64,000 nucleotides of DNA from Flavobacteriaceae bacterium S0862. Lineage in GTDB: Bacteria; Bacteroidota; Bacteroidia; Flavobacteriales; Flavobacteriaceae. The notes beneath the pieces were generated by a model that worked only from the letters and a program-made list of their open reading frames with translations, did not search any database and was not told where the DNA came from. Positions 54,024-63,500 of this stretch are shown here, piece after piece (position 1 is the first letter of the stretch; every line of letters begins with the position of its first letter). The stretch covers positions 124,001 through 188,000 of the forward strand of contig JALKAW010000007.1 of the NCBI GenBank assembly GCA_023015825.1, written 5' to 3'. The position numbers and the translations under genes were made by a program.

Positions 54024-56448
54024 TCTGTTACTTTTAATTCTCGTTTGTTTGAGCTGTCAAACGAAACATGATGCACCTCAAATTATTGAGTTACACAACA
54101 CTTGGGAATTTAAAAAAGTAACTGACTCCAATTGGATTCCTGCAACTGTTCCAGGAAATGTGCATTCCGATTTATTGGAAAACAACCTTATTGAGAATCC
54201 CTTCATTGGAGATAACGAACACGATTTACAATGGATTTCAGAAACCGATTGGGAATATAAAACCACTTTTTCAGTGGATAAAAAAACACTTCAAAAAGAG
54301 CATATCGAACTCAATTTTGAAGGCTTGGATACTTATGCGTCTGTGTTTTTAAATGATAGCTTGGTTTTAAAAACCAATAATGCCTTTTGTGAATTTCAAG
54401 TCAATGCAAAACCTTTATTGAAAACCGAAAACACATTGCGAATTCTATTTGAAAACACAACAAAATACGAAGAACAAACAAAAGATAAATTAGGTTATAC
54501 CTTGCCAGAAGGCAATCGCATTTTCACCAGAAAAGCACAGTTTCAATATGGTTGGGATTGGGGACCAAAAATGAATACTAGTGGCATTTGGCGACCTGTA
54601 AAATTGGTGGCTTGGAATGATTATAGAATTGAAGATATCTTTATTAAACAAGTCACTTTAAATGATTCTATTTCAAATTTGCAACTTGATATCACTGATT
54701 CTAACTTAAATGGCTTAACATATCAAATACAGGTTAACGATATCTTAGTTCCCTTTGAACAATCCGATTTTGCATTTCAAATAAAAGAACCAAAACGTTG
54801 GTGGCCTCACAATCTAGGTGAGCCTTATTTGTATGATATTAAAGTTGTTGTTAAAAAAGGAAATGCCATTTTGGACAGCATCTCCAAAAAAGTAGGCTTG
54901 CGAACTATTGAACTCGTCACCGAAAAAGACAGCATTGGAGAATCCTTTTATTTTAAAGTCAATGATGTACCTGTCTATGCAAAAGGAGCTAATTTCATTC
55001 CACAAAACTCCATGCAAAACAAAGTCACAGATACTCATTATGAAAAATTACTTAATGATGTTGTTAATGCTAATATGAACATGTTACGAGTTTGGGGAGG
55101 AGGTATATATGAGAATAATATTTTTTACGATTTATGCGACGAAAAAGGCATCCTTGTTTGGCAAGATTTTATGTTTGCTTGTGCCATGTATCCTGGAGAT
55201 AAAGACTATTTAGAGAATGTACAACAAGAAGCCATTGACAATGTAAAACGCTTACGAAATCACTCAAGTATTGCTTTGTGGTGTGGTAATAACGAAAATA
55301 GCGAAGGCTGGCATCGTTGGGGCTGGCAAGATGGTCGTTCAGAATCTGAAAAGGAGGAAATTTGGAGTAACTATTTAAAAGTGTTTGATTCCATTTTACC
55401 AAATACTGTGGCAAAATTAACTGATACAGATTATTGGGAAAGTTCACCTAAATATGGACGCGGCAATCCGAATTACGAATTTGAAGGTGATGCCCATGAT
55501 TGGTGGATTTGGCATGATGGATATCCTTTTGAGCATCTTGAAGAGCGTGTGCCAAGATTTATGAGCGAGTTTGGAATGCAGTCATTTCCAAGTTATGAGG
55601 CAATTAATTATATCAACCAAAGTGATTCCTTAGAGATTACTTCTGAAGGATTTAAAAATCATCAAAAACATGTTCGTGGATTTGAGTTGATTGATGAGTA
55701 TATGCAGCGTGATTTTCCAGTGCCAACAAAAGCAGAAGATTATGTGTATATGAGTCAGGTATTACAAGCCTATGGGATTACAAAAGGACTAGAAGCTCAA
55801 CGACGTGCAAAACCTTATAATATGGGAACTTTGTATTGGCAGTTGAATGATTGTTGGCCATCTATTTCATGGTCTAGCATTGATTTTTTTGGGAATTGGA
55901 AAGCGTTACATTATAAAGCCAAAAAGAGCTTTGAAAATGTGTTAGTGACCTCAAAACTTGAAGACAATGTGCTTAAAACATTTGTAATAAATGATAATTT
56001 AGAAGCTGTAACTGATACCCTTCATTTAAAATTGATTGATTTCTTTGGAAAAGAATTATGGTCATTTTCAAAAGACATCACAGCATCAAAAGGTAGTAGT
56101 GAATTGATGCATGAACTAAATCTAGAAGGTATTGACAAAAAGAATGCTGTTCTCGTATCTAGCTTCAACCATACAACCTCAACATTTTATTTAACTAACA
56201 CAAAAGATTTACAACTTCAACAAGCTGAAATAACTCAAGAAATAACAAAGACTTCTTCTGGATTTAAGATAAAACTATCTAGCTCTACTCTGCAAAAGGA
56301 TGTATTTCTTTATACTAAAGCGAAAGGACATTTTAATGACAACTTCTTTGATTTACTACCTAATCAAAGAGTAGTAATTGACTTCAATACAGAAACTGCA
56401 ACTTTGAGTGATTTGAAGATTAAAACATTGAATAGCTTTATAAACTAG
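54013..56448 (+). CDS. lipoprotein beta-mannosidase, GH2
   Basis: 811 aa. Lipoprotein signal (LVCLSC, Cys about residue 15). GH2 sugar-binding domain (30-190, ATVPGNVHSDLLENNLI), immunoglobulin-like domain (about 195-300), catalytic barrel with MLRVWGGGIYENNIFYDLCDEKGILVWQDF, acid/base Glu428 (GNNE) and nucleophile Glu519 (RFMSEFG), then C-terminal beta domains. MFACAMYPG and WQLNDCWPS are typical of beta-mannosidases. It should cut the Man-beta-1,4-GlcNAc bond that the GH20 enzyme and others expose. Its stop overlaps the LOG gene stop. Confidence 0.92.
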   Translation: MRYSLLLLILVCLSCQTKHDAPQIIELHNTWEFKKVTDSNWIPATVPGNVHSDLLENNLIENPFIGDNEHDLQWISETDWEYKTTFSVDKKTLQKEHIELNFEGLDTYASVFLNDSLVLKTNNAFCEFQVNAKPLLKTENTLRILFENTTKYEEQTKDKLGYTLPEGNRIFTRKAQFQYGWDWGPKMNTSGIWRPVKLVAWNDYRIEDIFIKQVTLNDSISNLQLDITDSNLNGLTYQIQVNDILVPFEQSDFAFQIKEPKRWWPHNLGEPYLYDIKVVVKKGNAILDSISKKVGLRTIELVTEKDSIGESFYFKVNDVPVYAKGANFIPQNSMQNKVTDTHYEKLLNDVVNANMNMLRVWGGGIYENNIFYDLCDEKGILVWQDFMFACAMYPGDKDYLENVQQEAIDNVKRLRNHSSIALWCGNNENSEGWHRWGWQDGRSESEKEEIWSNYLKVFDSILPNTVAKLTDTDYWESSPKYGRGNPNYEFEGDAHDWWIWHDGYPFEHLEERVPRFMSEFGMQSFPSYEAINYINQSDSLEITSEGFKNHQKHVRGFELIDEYMQRDFPVPTKAEDYVYMSQVLQAYGITKGLEAQRRAKPYNMGTLYWQLNDCWPSISWSSIDFFGNWKALHYKAKKSFENVLVTSKLEDNVLKTFVINDNLEAVTDTLHLKLIDFFGKELWSFSKDITASKGSSELMHELNLEGIDKKNAVLVSSFNHTTSTFYLTNTKDLQLQQAEITQEITKTSSGFKIKLSSSTLQKDVFLYTKAKGHFNDNFFDLLPNQRVVIDFNTETATLSDLKIKTLNSFIN

Positions 56449-57035
56449 GTTCTATCTTCTTTCAACCACTTAGGAACTGGTTTCGGTTTATAGTGTCTCA
56501 TTTTATCGAGCAACCTATTAATATCATCTTCAACAATCAACAGCTCAAAATTTGCCATTTTTAGGAGTCCTTTAGTAACCATGGTTTCCAACATGCTTAT
56601 CAAATCATTGTAAAAACCATTGATGTTAAGTAACCCAATTGGTTTTTGATGCAAGCCTAATTGTGCCCAAGTAATAATTTCAAACAACTCCTCTAAGGTC
56701 CCAAAACCTCCCGGAAGCGTAATAAATCCATCTGACAGCTCATGCATTTTTAGTTTACGTTCGTGCATATTGTCTGTGGTTATTAGTTCTGTCAACCCTA
56801 AATGCACTACTTCTTTTAGTTTTAAGAACTCTGGAATTACCCCAATCACTTTTCCATGATTATCCAATGATGCTTGGGCAATTTTTCCCATGACACCAAT
56901 TTTTGCAGCACCATAGACTAATGTTATGTTTTCATTAGCTAAAGTTTTTCCTAACCTTTGAGCTTCAGAAATTATTTTAGTATCATTTCCTTCACTACTC
57001 GCACAAAATACAGCTATAGTTTTTAAATCATTCAT
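56445..57035 (-). CDS. LOG family protein (cytokinin riboside 5'-monophosphate phosphoribohydrolase type)
   Basis: 196 aa. Rossmann-like fold with the LOG motif LPGGFGTLEELFEI and the preceding MHERK. IAVFCASSEGND and LVYGAAKIGVMG are also present. Family members cleave nucleotide monophosphates into base and ribose-5-phosphate. Its actual substrate in this bacterium is unknown. Four-base overlap with prmC upstream. Confidence 0.9.
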   Translation of the reverse strand: MNDLKTIAVFCASSEGNDTKIISEAQRLGKTLANENITLVYGAAKIGVMGKIAQASLDNHGKVIGVIPEFLKLKEVVHLGLTELITTDNMHERKLKMHELSDGFITLPGGFGTLEELFEIITWAQLGLHQKPIGLLNINGFYNDLISMLETMVTKGLLKMANFELLIVEDDINRLLDKMRHYKPKPVPKWLKEDRT

Positions 57036-57880
57036 GATTTTATGGCTTTAATCATTCTATCTTTCTCAAAAAAATCTCTTTTTAATTCTATCTCGTTAAA
57101 ACTTTTCTCTGTCAGTAATTCTTTGGTGCTTTCGCCTAAGCTTTCATTTATTTCAAAATACAATTGACCATTTGGCTTCAAAATATTAGCAGCTACATCG
57201 GTGATTTTTCTGTAAAAAAATAAAGCATCATCATCTTTAACAAACAATGCTAAATGTGGTTCATGGTCTAATACATTTGCGCTCATCATTTGTTTTTCTA
57301 GCTCACGAACATAAGGGGGATTAGATACAATAACATCAAATTGTATATTGGTAGAATCCCAATCTAAAATATCTGCTTCGATAAATTCAATTTCGACTTT
57401 ATTATCAATTGCATTTTGGCTAGCTATTTTTAAAGCGTCGCTACTAACATCTAATGCTACTATTGAAGCATTTGGTAAATTCTTAGATAGTGATATAGCA
57501 ATACAACCACTTCCTGTTCCTACATCTAAAATGGAAATACTCTTCTTGTCTTTGCAATCTTTAATAATCCAATCAACAAGTTCTTCGGTTTCTGGTCTAG
57601 GAATTAATACTGAAGGATTTACTTTAAATACTAATCCATAAAACTCAGTATCACAAAGTATATATTGAATGGGCTCGTATTTTTTTAGTCTATCTATAGC
57701 CTTTTCAAACTTATCGTATTTCTTACCAGAAACAACAGCATATAAACTTTGAGAAATATCTATGCGCTTTAACTTTAATATTCTCTCTGAAAGTAAGTGA
57801 AAAAACGAATCGATTTCAGTTTCAGGGTAATAACCTAAAAGCGCGTTGTTAAAATAAGTTCGTAATGATTTTAGTATCAT
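57032..57880 (-). CDS. prmC: peptide chain release factor N5-glutamine methyltransferase
   Basis: 282 aa. Methylates the Gln of the GGQ loop in RF1 and RF2. N-terminal helical domain (1-75), then QYILCDTEFYGLVFKVNPSVLIPRPETEELVDWI, the SAM motif ILDVGTGSGCIAISL, the NPPY motif in VSNPPYVRE, and YFEINESLG. It overlaps both neighbours by four bases (LOG and GNAT). Confidence 0.95.
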   Translation of the reverse strand: MILKSLRTYFNNALLGYYPETEIDSFFHLLSERILKLKRIDISQSLYAVVSGKKYDKFEKAIDRLKKYEPIQYILCDTEFYGLVFKVNPSVLIPRPETEELVDWIIKDCKDKKSISILDVGTGSGCIAISLSKNLPNASIVALDVSSDALKIASQNAIDNKVEIEFIEADILDWDSTNIQFDVIVSNPPYVRELEKQMMSANVLDHEPHLALFVKDDDALFFYRKITDVAANILKPNGQLYFEINESLGESTKELLTEKSFNEIELKRDFFEKDRMIKAIKS

Positions 57881-58356
57881 AGTAGTTTTTTAAGCATGTA
57901 TACACCACAAATAACATGGCCTGTATTCCCCAATGGTTTATCTAAGTGTTTAAATCCGTTTTTCTCATATAATTTGATAGCAGGTTTTAGTTGTGAAGCC
58001 GATTCGAGATAGCAAAACTTATAATCAAAATTTTTAGCAGCTTCAATACATAAATCAAACATTTTTTTCCCGTTACCTTTAGCGCGGGCATTAGGATGGA
58101 AATACATTTTTTGCAATTCGCAAGTATCTTTTGCTGCTCCTTGCAATTGCTTAACACCTCCTCCTCCTAGTACCTTTCCTTGTTCTTCAACGACATAATA
58201 AACAGCTCTTTCTCCTTGAAAACCTTCATACATGTTTTTAACATCATCATCTTCGAGAGACGAGCCAGAAATTGGCAAACCATACTCTTTAAAACAATTG
58301 GTCATAATTGCTTTTATTGAAGGATTATCTTGGGGTTTTATTTCTCTAATAATCAT
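57877..58356 (-). CDS. GNAT family N-acetyltransferase
   Basis: 159 aa. IIREIKPQDNPSIKAIMTNCF at the N-terminus; the acetyl-CoA loop reads A-R-A-K-G-N-G-K-K, and the C-terminal IKLYEKNGFKHLDKPLGNTGH is typical. The substrate is unknown. Placed first in a three-gene minus-strand set with prmC and LOG. Its start is 37 bases from the divergent ribD. Confidence 0.86.
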   Translation of the reverse strand: MIIREIKPQDNPSIKAIMTNCFKEYGLPISGSSLEDDDVKNMYEGFQGERAVYYVVEEQGKVLGGGGVKQLQGAAKDTCELQKMYFHPNARAKGNGKKMFDLCIEAAKNFDYKFCYLESASQLKPAIKLYEKNGFKHLDKPLGNTGHVICGVYMLKKLL

Positions 58357-58381
58357 GTTATAATTACCGATTATTTAATAG

Positions 58382-58389
58382 TATTTTTG
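58382..58389 (+). promoter_or_regulatory. -7 box TATTTTTG immediately before ribD
   Basis: Exact TAnnTTTG match with four bases between its G and the GTG start at 58394. The message should be leaderless or almost so. Confidence 0.5.
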
Positions 58390-58393
58390 TGAT

Positions 58394-59377
58394 GTGAAGA
58401 TACACGAAAAATACATATCTCGCTGCATAGACCTTGCTAAAAATGGATTAGGCGCTACTGCACCAAATCCAATGGTTGGTTGTGTGATTGTTTACAACTC
58501 AACAATTATTGGAGAAGGTTTCACAAGCCCTTATGGTGGTGCTCATGCTGAAGTGAATGCCATTAACTCAGTTAATGATACATCGCTTTTAAAAGAGTCT
58601 ACACTTTATGTAACACTTGAACCTTGTTCACATTTCGGAAAAACGCCTCCTTGTAGTAATTTGATTATTGAACATGATATTCCAAATATAGTTATTGGTT
58701 GTCTCGATGATAATGAAAAAGTTGCAGGAAAGGGTATTGCTAAACTTAAAGCAGCTGGTTGCAATGTTAAAGTTGGTGTTTTGGAGGAGGAATGTAAAGA
58801 GCACCATAAACGTTTTTTTACATTTCACAATAAAAAACGTCCTTATATTATCTTAAAATGGGCAGAAACTGCTGATGGGTTTATTGCTCCATTACATAAA
58901 AAAGAAAAACAACCTATTTGGATAACCAATACATACTCTAGGCAACTAGTACATAAATGGAGAGCTGAAGAACAAGCAATTCTTGTTGGCAAAAACACTG
59001 TAATGGAGGATAATCCGAGTTTAACCACAAGAGATTGGGATGGAAAGAATCCGATTCGCATTGTTTTAGACAAACACAATAAACTCTCAAAAGAATATAA
59101 AGTATTTGATAACAAAGCTAAAACCTTGATAATTAAAGACAACTCAGCCAAAGGAATTTGTCATAAGTTACATGAAGCTAATATCAACTCTGTTATAATT
59201 GAAGGTGGTGCTAAAACCCTACAGGTGTTTATTGATACTGGCCTTTGGGATGAGGCCAGAGTATTTACTGGTAAAAACACATTTAAAGAAGGCATAAAAG
59301 CGCCAGTTTTTACAGGAAATTTGATTTCAGAAAAACAAATACTCGATGATACATTAAAAATATATGTCAATAATTAA
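58394..59377 (+). CDS. ribD: bifunctional diaminohydroxyphosphoribosylaminopyrimidine deaminase/reductase RibD
   Basis: 327 aa. Two early steps of riboflavin synthesis. The deaminase half (1-145) has the zinc motif GGAHAEVNAI and LEPCSHFGKTPPCSNLI. The reductase half (150-327) has RPYIILKWAETADGFI, VGKNTVMEDNPSLTTR and VIIEGGAKTLQVFID. The start is GTG at 58394; the ATG two bases earlier is out of frame and stops at once. It overlaps the HAD gene by 14 bases. Confidence 0.95.
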   Translation: MKIHEKYISRCIDLAKNGLGATAPNPMVGCVIVYNSTIIGEGFTSPYGGAHAEVNAINSVNDTSLLKESTLYVTLEPCSHFGKTPPCSNLIIEHDIPNIVIGCLDDNEKVAGKGIAKLKAAGCNVKVGVLEEECKEHHKRFFTFHNKKRPYIILKWAETADGFIAPLHKKEKQPIWITNTYSRQLVHKWRAEEQAILVGKNTVMEDNPSLTTRDWDGKNPIRIVLDKHNKLSKEYKVFDNKAKTLIIKDNSAKGICHKLHEANINSVIIEGGAKTLQVFIDTGLWDEARVFTGKNTFKEGIKAPVFTGNLISEKQILDDTLKIYVNN

Positions 59378-59987
59378 AACAATTATATTTGATTTTGGTG
59401 ATGTATTTATCAATTTAGATAAACCAGCCATTAAAAGAGAACTCGTAAGCTTAGGAATGCCAGAAGCTATAAGTTTAGACATGTATCATATTGCTTCAGA
59501 ATATGAAAAAGGATTAATCTCCACCGACGAACTAATTGACTATTTCAACAATAAATTTCCAAATGTCTCCACTCAAGATTTTATAAAAGCTTGGAATAGT
59601 ATTATTCTTGATTTTCCAGAGCATCGACTTCAATTTATTGAAAATCTTGCTTCTAAAAACACATACAACCTTATTTTACTAAGTAATACCAACGATTTAC
59701 ATATTGAACAGGTTATCGAGAACATGAGTTTGCCGCGTTATGAACGATTTAAAAATTGCTTTAATAAATTTTATTTATCGCAAGAAATTCATTTAAGTAA
59801 ACCAAGCCCTTCTATTTATGAGTTTGTTTTAAGCGAAAATAATTTACAACCCAACGAATGCTTATTCATTGATGATTTAAAAGAAAACACTGAGGCAGCA
59901 TTAAAACTAGGCATTCATACTTGGAATTTGATTCCAGAAAAAGATGACATCATCTATTTATTTTCCATTAAGAAGCATTTATTTTGA
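59364..59987 (+). CDS. HAD superfamily hydrolase
   Basis: 207 aa. Motif I is IIFDFGDVFINLDKPA, motif II LILLSNTND, motif III region HLSKPSPSIYEFV, and motif IV CLFIDDLKENTEAA. The DFG-type motif I is like YihX-type phosphatases. Position after ribD suggests, but does not show, that it could be the missing phosphatase step of riboflavin synthesis. Confidence 0.87.
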   Translation: MSIIKTIIFDFGDVFINLDKPAIKRELVSLGMPEAISLDMYHIASEYEKGLISTDELIDYFNNKFPNVSTQDFIKAWNSIILDFPEHRLQFIENLASKNTYNLILLSNTNDLHIEQVIENMSLPRYERFKNCFNKFYLSQEIHLSKPSPSIYEFVLSENNLQPNECLFIDDLKENTEAALKLGIHTWNLIPEKDDIIYLFSIKKHLF

Positions 59988-60847
59988 TATATCTCTTACT
60001 CAGTATTCTAGCATCCACTGCAATTTTTGTAGTATTCAAGCTTTTTAATCGTTTTAGAATAAATACGTTTCAAGCGATTGTTGCTAATTACGTAACCGCT
60101 TGTATTTGCGGACTTATTAGCTATAAATCTCTAATAAATACATCAGAAATTTTTAACTCAAAATGGTTTTTAGGCGCTACATTATTAGGCTTTCTATTTA
60201 TCTCTGTTTTTAACTTAATGGCATTAACCGCTCAACGCAATGGGTTATCGGTAGCTTCAGTTGCTAGTAAAATGAGTGTGGTTATTCCAGTTGTTTTTGG
60301 ATTATATGTTTATAATGAGAGTGTTAGTTTTCAGAAAGTATTTGGGATTATTTTAGCGCTTATTGCAGTTTATCTAACAGCAATAAAAGTCAAATCCTCC
60401 ATTAGCTTAAAACAAGGACTGTTTCTTCCCTTTATACTTTTTTTAGGTTCTGGAGTTATTGATGCATCTATAAAGTATCTTGAAACAACATATGTGCCTA
60501 AAAATGGCATTCCAATATTTTCAGCAACCATATTTGGGTGTGCAGCACTGATTGGCTTACTTATCTTGGCATATAAAGCAATAAAACAATCCATTAAACT
60601 TGAAATAAAAAATGCCATAGGCGGTATTGTTCTAGGCGTTATTAATTACTATTCTATTGTTTTTTTATTAAAAGCATTACAATTTAAAGGCCTAGAAAGC
60701 TCAACGCTATTTACAGTTAATAATGTTGCCATAGTAATGGTATCAACACTTGTAGGCTTGTTCTTGTTTAGAGAATCCATATCAAAAAAGAATTGGATAG
60801 GTATAAGTTTAGCAATTGTTTCCATTCTATTAGTAACTTTGGCTTAA
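59984..60847 (+). CDS. EamA/DMT family transporter
   Basis: 287 aa, about ten transmembrane helices in two repeats; the second ends in FTVNNVAIVMVSTLVGLFLFRESISKKNWIGISLAIVSILLV. The substrate is unknown. The start is TTG, overlapping the HAD stop (TTGA), so translation is coupled. The next gene follows one base after its stop. Confidence 0.85.
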   Translation: MIYLLLSILASTAIFVVFKLFNRFRINTFQAIVANYVTACICGLISYKSLINTSEIFNSKWFLGATLLGFLFISVFNLMALTAQRNGLSVASVASKMSVVIPVVFGLYVYNESVSFQKVFGIILALIAVYLTAIKVKSSISLKQGLFLPFILFLGSGVIDASIKYLETTYVPKNGIPIFSATIFGCAALIGLLILAYKAIKQSIKLEIKNAIGGIVLGVINYYSIVFLLKALQFKGLESSTLFTVNNVAIVMVSTLVGLFLFRESISKKNWIGISLAIVSILLVTLA

Positions 60848-60848
60848 G

Positions 60849-61463
60849 TTGGAAATAAACGACACATATAAAACAATTACAAAACCATCCCAAGAAGTGC
60901 TTTTTAAAGACAAGAATAGCAAGTTTTTTGGATATGCTTTTCCTGTGGCTTCTGAAGAAGAAGTTAAGTCAATAATAGAAAACCTCAAGAAACAACACGA
61001 TTCTGCAAGACATTGGTGCTATGCATATCAAATTGGTACCCAAAACATTTCCTACAGAGCTAATGATGATGGCGAACCAAATAACAGCGCAGGTATGCCA
61101 ATTTATGGACAAATACAATCGTTTGATGTTACAAATGTCCTTATTGTAGTAGTAAGATATTTTGGAGGTGTAAAACTAGGCGTTGGAGGATTAATTAATG
61201 CTTATAAAACAGCAGCACAATTAGCGTTGGAAAATTCAAAAATTATTACAAAAACAATCAATATAGATTACCTAATCAAGTTTGACTATAAAAATATGAA
61301 TAAGGTCATGCGAGTGATTAAAGAAAAACAATTAAATGTTGTTAATCAAAAATTAGAATTAGACTGTCAAATACATATTTCGGTTAGAAAAAAAGTAGCA
61401 AACTCCATTTTTGAGATTTTCAATCAAATTTTTGGAGTAGAAATAAGTGAGTTTAACGATTAA
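60849..61463 (+). CDS. YigZ/IMPACT family protein
   Basis: 204 aa. UPF0029 N-terminal domain with SKFFGYAFPVASEEEVKSII, HWCYAYQIG, DDGEPNNSAGMPIYGQI and VLIVVVRYFGGVKLGVGGLINAYK, then a C-terminal ferredoxin-like domain. The family binds or controls translation factors in eukaryotes; its bacterial role is unclear. The start is TTG, one base after the transporter stop. Convergent with the thioesterase gene, four-base overlap. Confidence 0.9.
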   Translation: MEINDTYKTITKPSQEVLFKDKNSKFFGYAFPVASEEEVKSIIENLKKQHDSARHWCYAYQIGTQNISYRANDDGEPNNSAGMPIYGQIQSFDVTNVLIVVVRYFGGVKLGVGGLINAYKTAAQLALENSKIITKTINIDYLIKFDYKNMNKVMRVIKEKQLNVVNQKLELDCQIHISVRKKVANSIFEIFNQIFGVEISEFND

Positions 61464-61858
61464 TTTTGCAGTTTGTCTAAAATAAATTTTGGGCATCTTG
61501 TAGGGCGATTCGTCTTCATATTAATAAAAGCTAAAATTGTGTTCCCTAAAGTTATAATTTCTCCTGCCTCATTTGTGATTTCATAATCAAATTCTATCGT
61601 TGCTGTTGGAGTTTTTTTTAAAATCGTTTTTACACAAATCTCGTCATCATAACATGCTGATTTTTTATATCTTAAAGATAACGAAATCACCGGAAGCATG
61701 ATTCCGTCTAGCTCCATCTGCTTATAGGACACCCCAAGAGACCTCAACCATTCTATCCTTCCTATCTCTAAAAAGTTTGAATAATTACCATGGTAGACTA
61801 CACCCATTTGGTCTGTCTCACCATATCTAATACGAATTTTTGTCTCGTGGCTTTTCAT
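61460..61858 (-). CDS. acyl-CoA thioesterase, hotdog fold (YbgC/4HBT type)
   Basis: 132 aa. IRYGETDQMGVVYHGNYSNFLEIGRIEWLRSLG carries the catalytic Asp of the 4-hydroxybenzoyl-CoA thioesterase group; the end FINMKTNRPTRCPKFI is typical. It hydrolyses acyl-CoA esters; chain length is unknown. Stands alone on the minus strand, divergent from dnaA. Confidence 0.9.
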   Translation of the reverse strand: MKSHETKIRIRYGETDQMGVVYHGNYSNFLEIGRIEWLRSLGVSYKQMELDGIMLPVISLSLRYKKSACYDDEICVKTILKKTPTATIEFDYEITNEAGEIITLGNTILAFINMKTNRPTRCPKFILDKLQN

Positions 61859-61897
61859 AAAATATAAGAGGAGATTTTAAAAATAATTTTGTATTTT

Positions 61898-61917
61898 CAT
61901 GCGGATTTAAACATGCG
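61898..61917. repeat. direct repeat CATGCG in thioesterase-dnaA intergenic region
   Basis: CATGCG at 61898-61903 and 61912-61917, 14 bases apart, in otherwise AT-rich DNA. Together with the flanks TTTTC and GAAAA it looks like a small operator. No convincing DnaA box (TTATCCACA) was seen in 61859-62062. Confidence 0.3.
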
Positions 61918-62062
61918 AAAAAAAAACTGAAAATTCAATAGACATCTATTTTTTTTTTTAGAATTTTGTTCACATATTTGTCGTGTAGAAAACAAACAGA
62001 GAAAACCCCTATTCTTTAATTTTCTACCAACCAACTAACAAACTATTAATTTACAAAGGATA

Positions 62063-63490
62063 ATGAGTGTAACTGCCCAATCGGTATGGAATAACTGTCT
62101 TGAATTCATAAAGGATAACATTCAACCGCAAGCTTATAAAACATGGTTTGAACCAATTTCTGCAGTTAAGCTAACTGAAAATGCTTTAAGCATCCAAGTT
62201 CCTAGTAAGTTTTTCTATGAATGGCTAGAAGAACATTATGTAAAAATATTAAAAGTTGCCTTAACCAAAGAACTCGGCGAAAGCGCAAAATTGGTGTATG
62301 TCATAAAAATGGAAAACACTTATGGCAACAAACAACCATTCACTGAGAAAATACCTAGCTCAAACAGAGGCGGTCTAAAGTCGCAAGATGTAGATATACC
62401 TTTTAATAATAAAAGCCCTGAGCTTAAAAACCCATTTGTAATTCCTGGAATTAGAAATGTTAAGATTGAATCCCAATTGAACCCTAACTATAGTTTTGAA
62501 AACTTTTTAGAAGGTGACTCCAATAGATTGGCAAGAAATGCTGGCTTAGCAGTTGCTAACAAACCTGGAGGCACATCATTTAACCCATTATTAATTTTTG
62601 GTGGAGTTGGTTTAGGGAAAACACATTTAGCACATGCTATTGGTGTTGATATAAAAGATAAGTATCCTGAAAAAACAGTTTTATATATTTCTGCCGAAAA
62701 ATTTACACAGCAATATATAGATTCAGTAAAAAAGAACAACCGAAATGATTTTATTCATTTCTATCAATTAATAGATGTTTTAATTATTGACGATGTGCAA
62801 TTCCTTTCTGGAAAAACAGGAACTCAAGATGTATTCTTCCATATTTTTAATCATCTACACCAAAATGGCAAGCAAGTTATTTTAACAAGTGACAAAGCGC
62901 CAGTAGATATGCAAGATATTGAGCAACGCCTATTATCAAGGTTCAAATGGGGACTTTCAGCTGAGTTACAAAACCCAGATTTTGAAACTAGAGTCTCAAT
63001 ACTTAAAAACAAACTATATAGAGATGGTGTAGAAATGCCTGATGACATTATAGATTATGTTGCTAAGAATATAAAAACAAATGTCAGAGAACTGGAAGGC
63101 GCAATAATTTCATTAATTGCTCAATCATCTTTTAATAAAAAAGAGATTACTTTAGGACTTGCAAAGGATATTGTTGAGAAGTTTGTAAAGAATACAAAAC
63201 GTGAGGTTTCTATAGACTATATCCAAAAAGTAGTATCAGATTATTTCCAAATGGATGTGGATACACTTCAATCTAAAACTAGAAAAAGACATATCGTACA
63301 AGCGAGACAATTAGCGATGTTCTTTGCCAAAAAATTCACAAAAGCATCTTTGGCAAGTATTGGCTCACAAATTGGTAAGCGCGATCATGCTACTGTATTA
63401 CACGCTTGTAAAACTGTTGATAATTTATCTTCTACCGATAAGCAATTTAGAAAATACGTAGAAGACCTTTCAAAAAAGCTTTCATTATAA
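62063..63490 (+). CDS. dnaA: chromosomal replication initiator protein DnaA
   Basis: 475 aa. Domain I (1-85: [25 protein letters not shown]), a short linker (about 90-135), AAA+ domain with [21 protein letters not shown] and [12 protein letters not shown], sensor II region, and the C-terminal DNA-binding domain with [21 protein letters not shown] and [14 protein letters not shown]. It melts the origin to start replication. A 204-base non-coding region lies upstream. Ten bases downstream begins the tyrosine phosphatase, likely on the same transcript. Confidence 0.97.
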   Translation: MSVTAQSVWNNCLEFIKDNIQPQAYKTWFEPISAVKLTENALSIQVPSKFFYEWLEEHYVKILKVALTKELGESAKLVYVIKMENTYGNKQPFTEKIPSSNRGGLKSQDVDIPFNNKSPELKNPFVIPGIRNVKIESQLNPNYSFENFLEGDSNRLARNAGLAVANKPGGTSFNPLLIFGGVGLGKTHLAHAIGVDIKDKYPEKTVLYISAEKFTQQYIDSVKKNNRNDFIHFYQLIDVLIIDDVQFLSGKTGTQDVFFHIFNHLHQNGKQVILTSDKAPVDMQDIEQRLLSRFKWGLSAELQNPDFETRVSILKNKLYRDGVEMPDDIIDYVAKNIKTNVRELEGAIISLIAQSSFNKKEITLGLAKDIVEKFVKNTKREVSIDYIQKVVSDYFQMDVDTLQSKTRKRHIVQARQLAMFFAKKFTKASLASIGSQIGKRDHATVLHACKTVDNLSSTDKQFRKYVEDLSKKLSL

Positions 63491-63500
63491 ATACTTAAAA

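Noticed and set aside
62029-62047. CCAACCAACTAAC before dnaA as a third copy of the repeat near deoC
   Set aside because: It resembles the reversed order of the G/T-rich leader but does not match it on either strand, and no hairpin follows.
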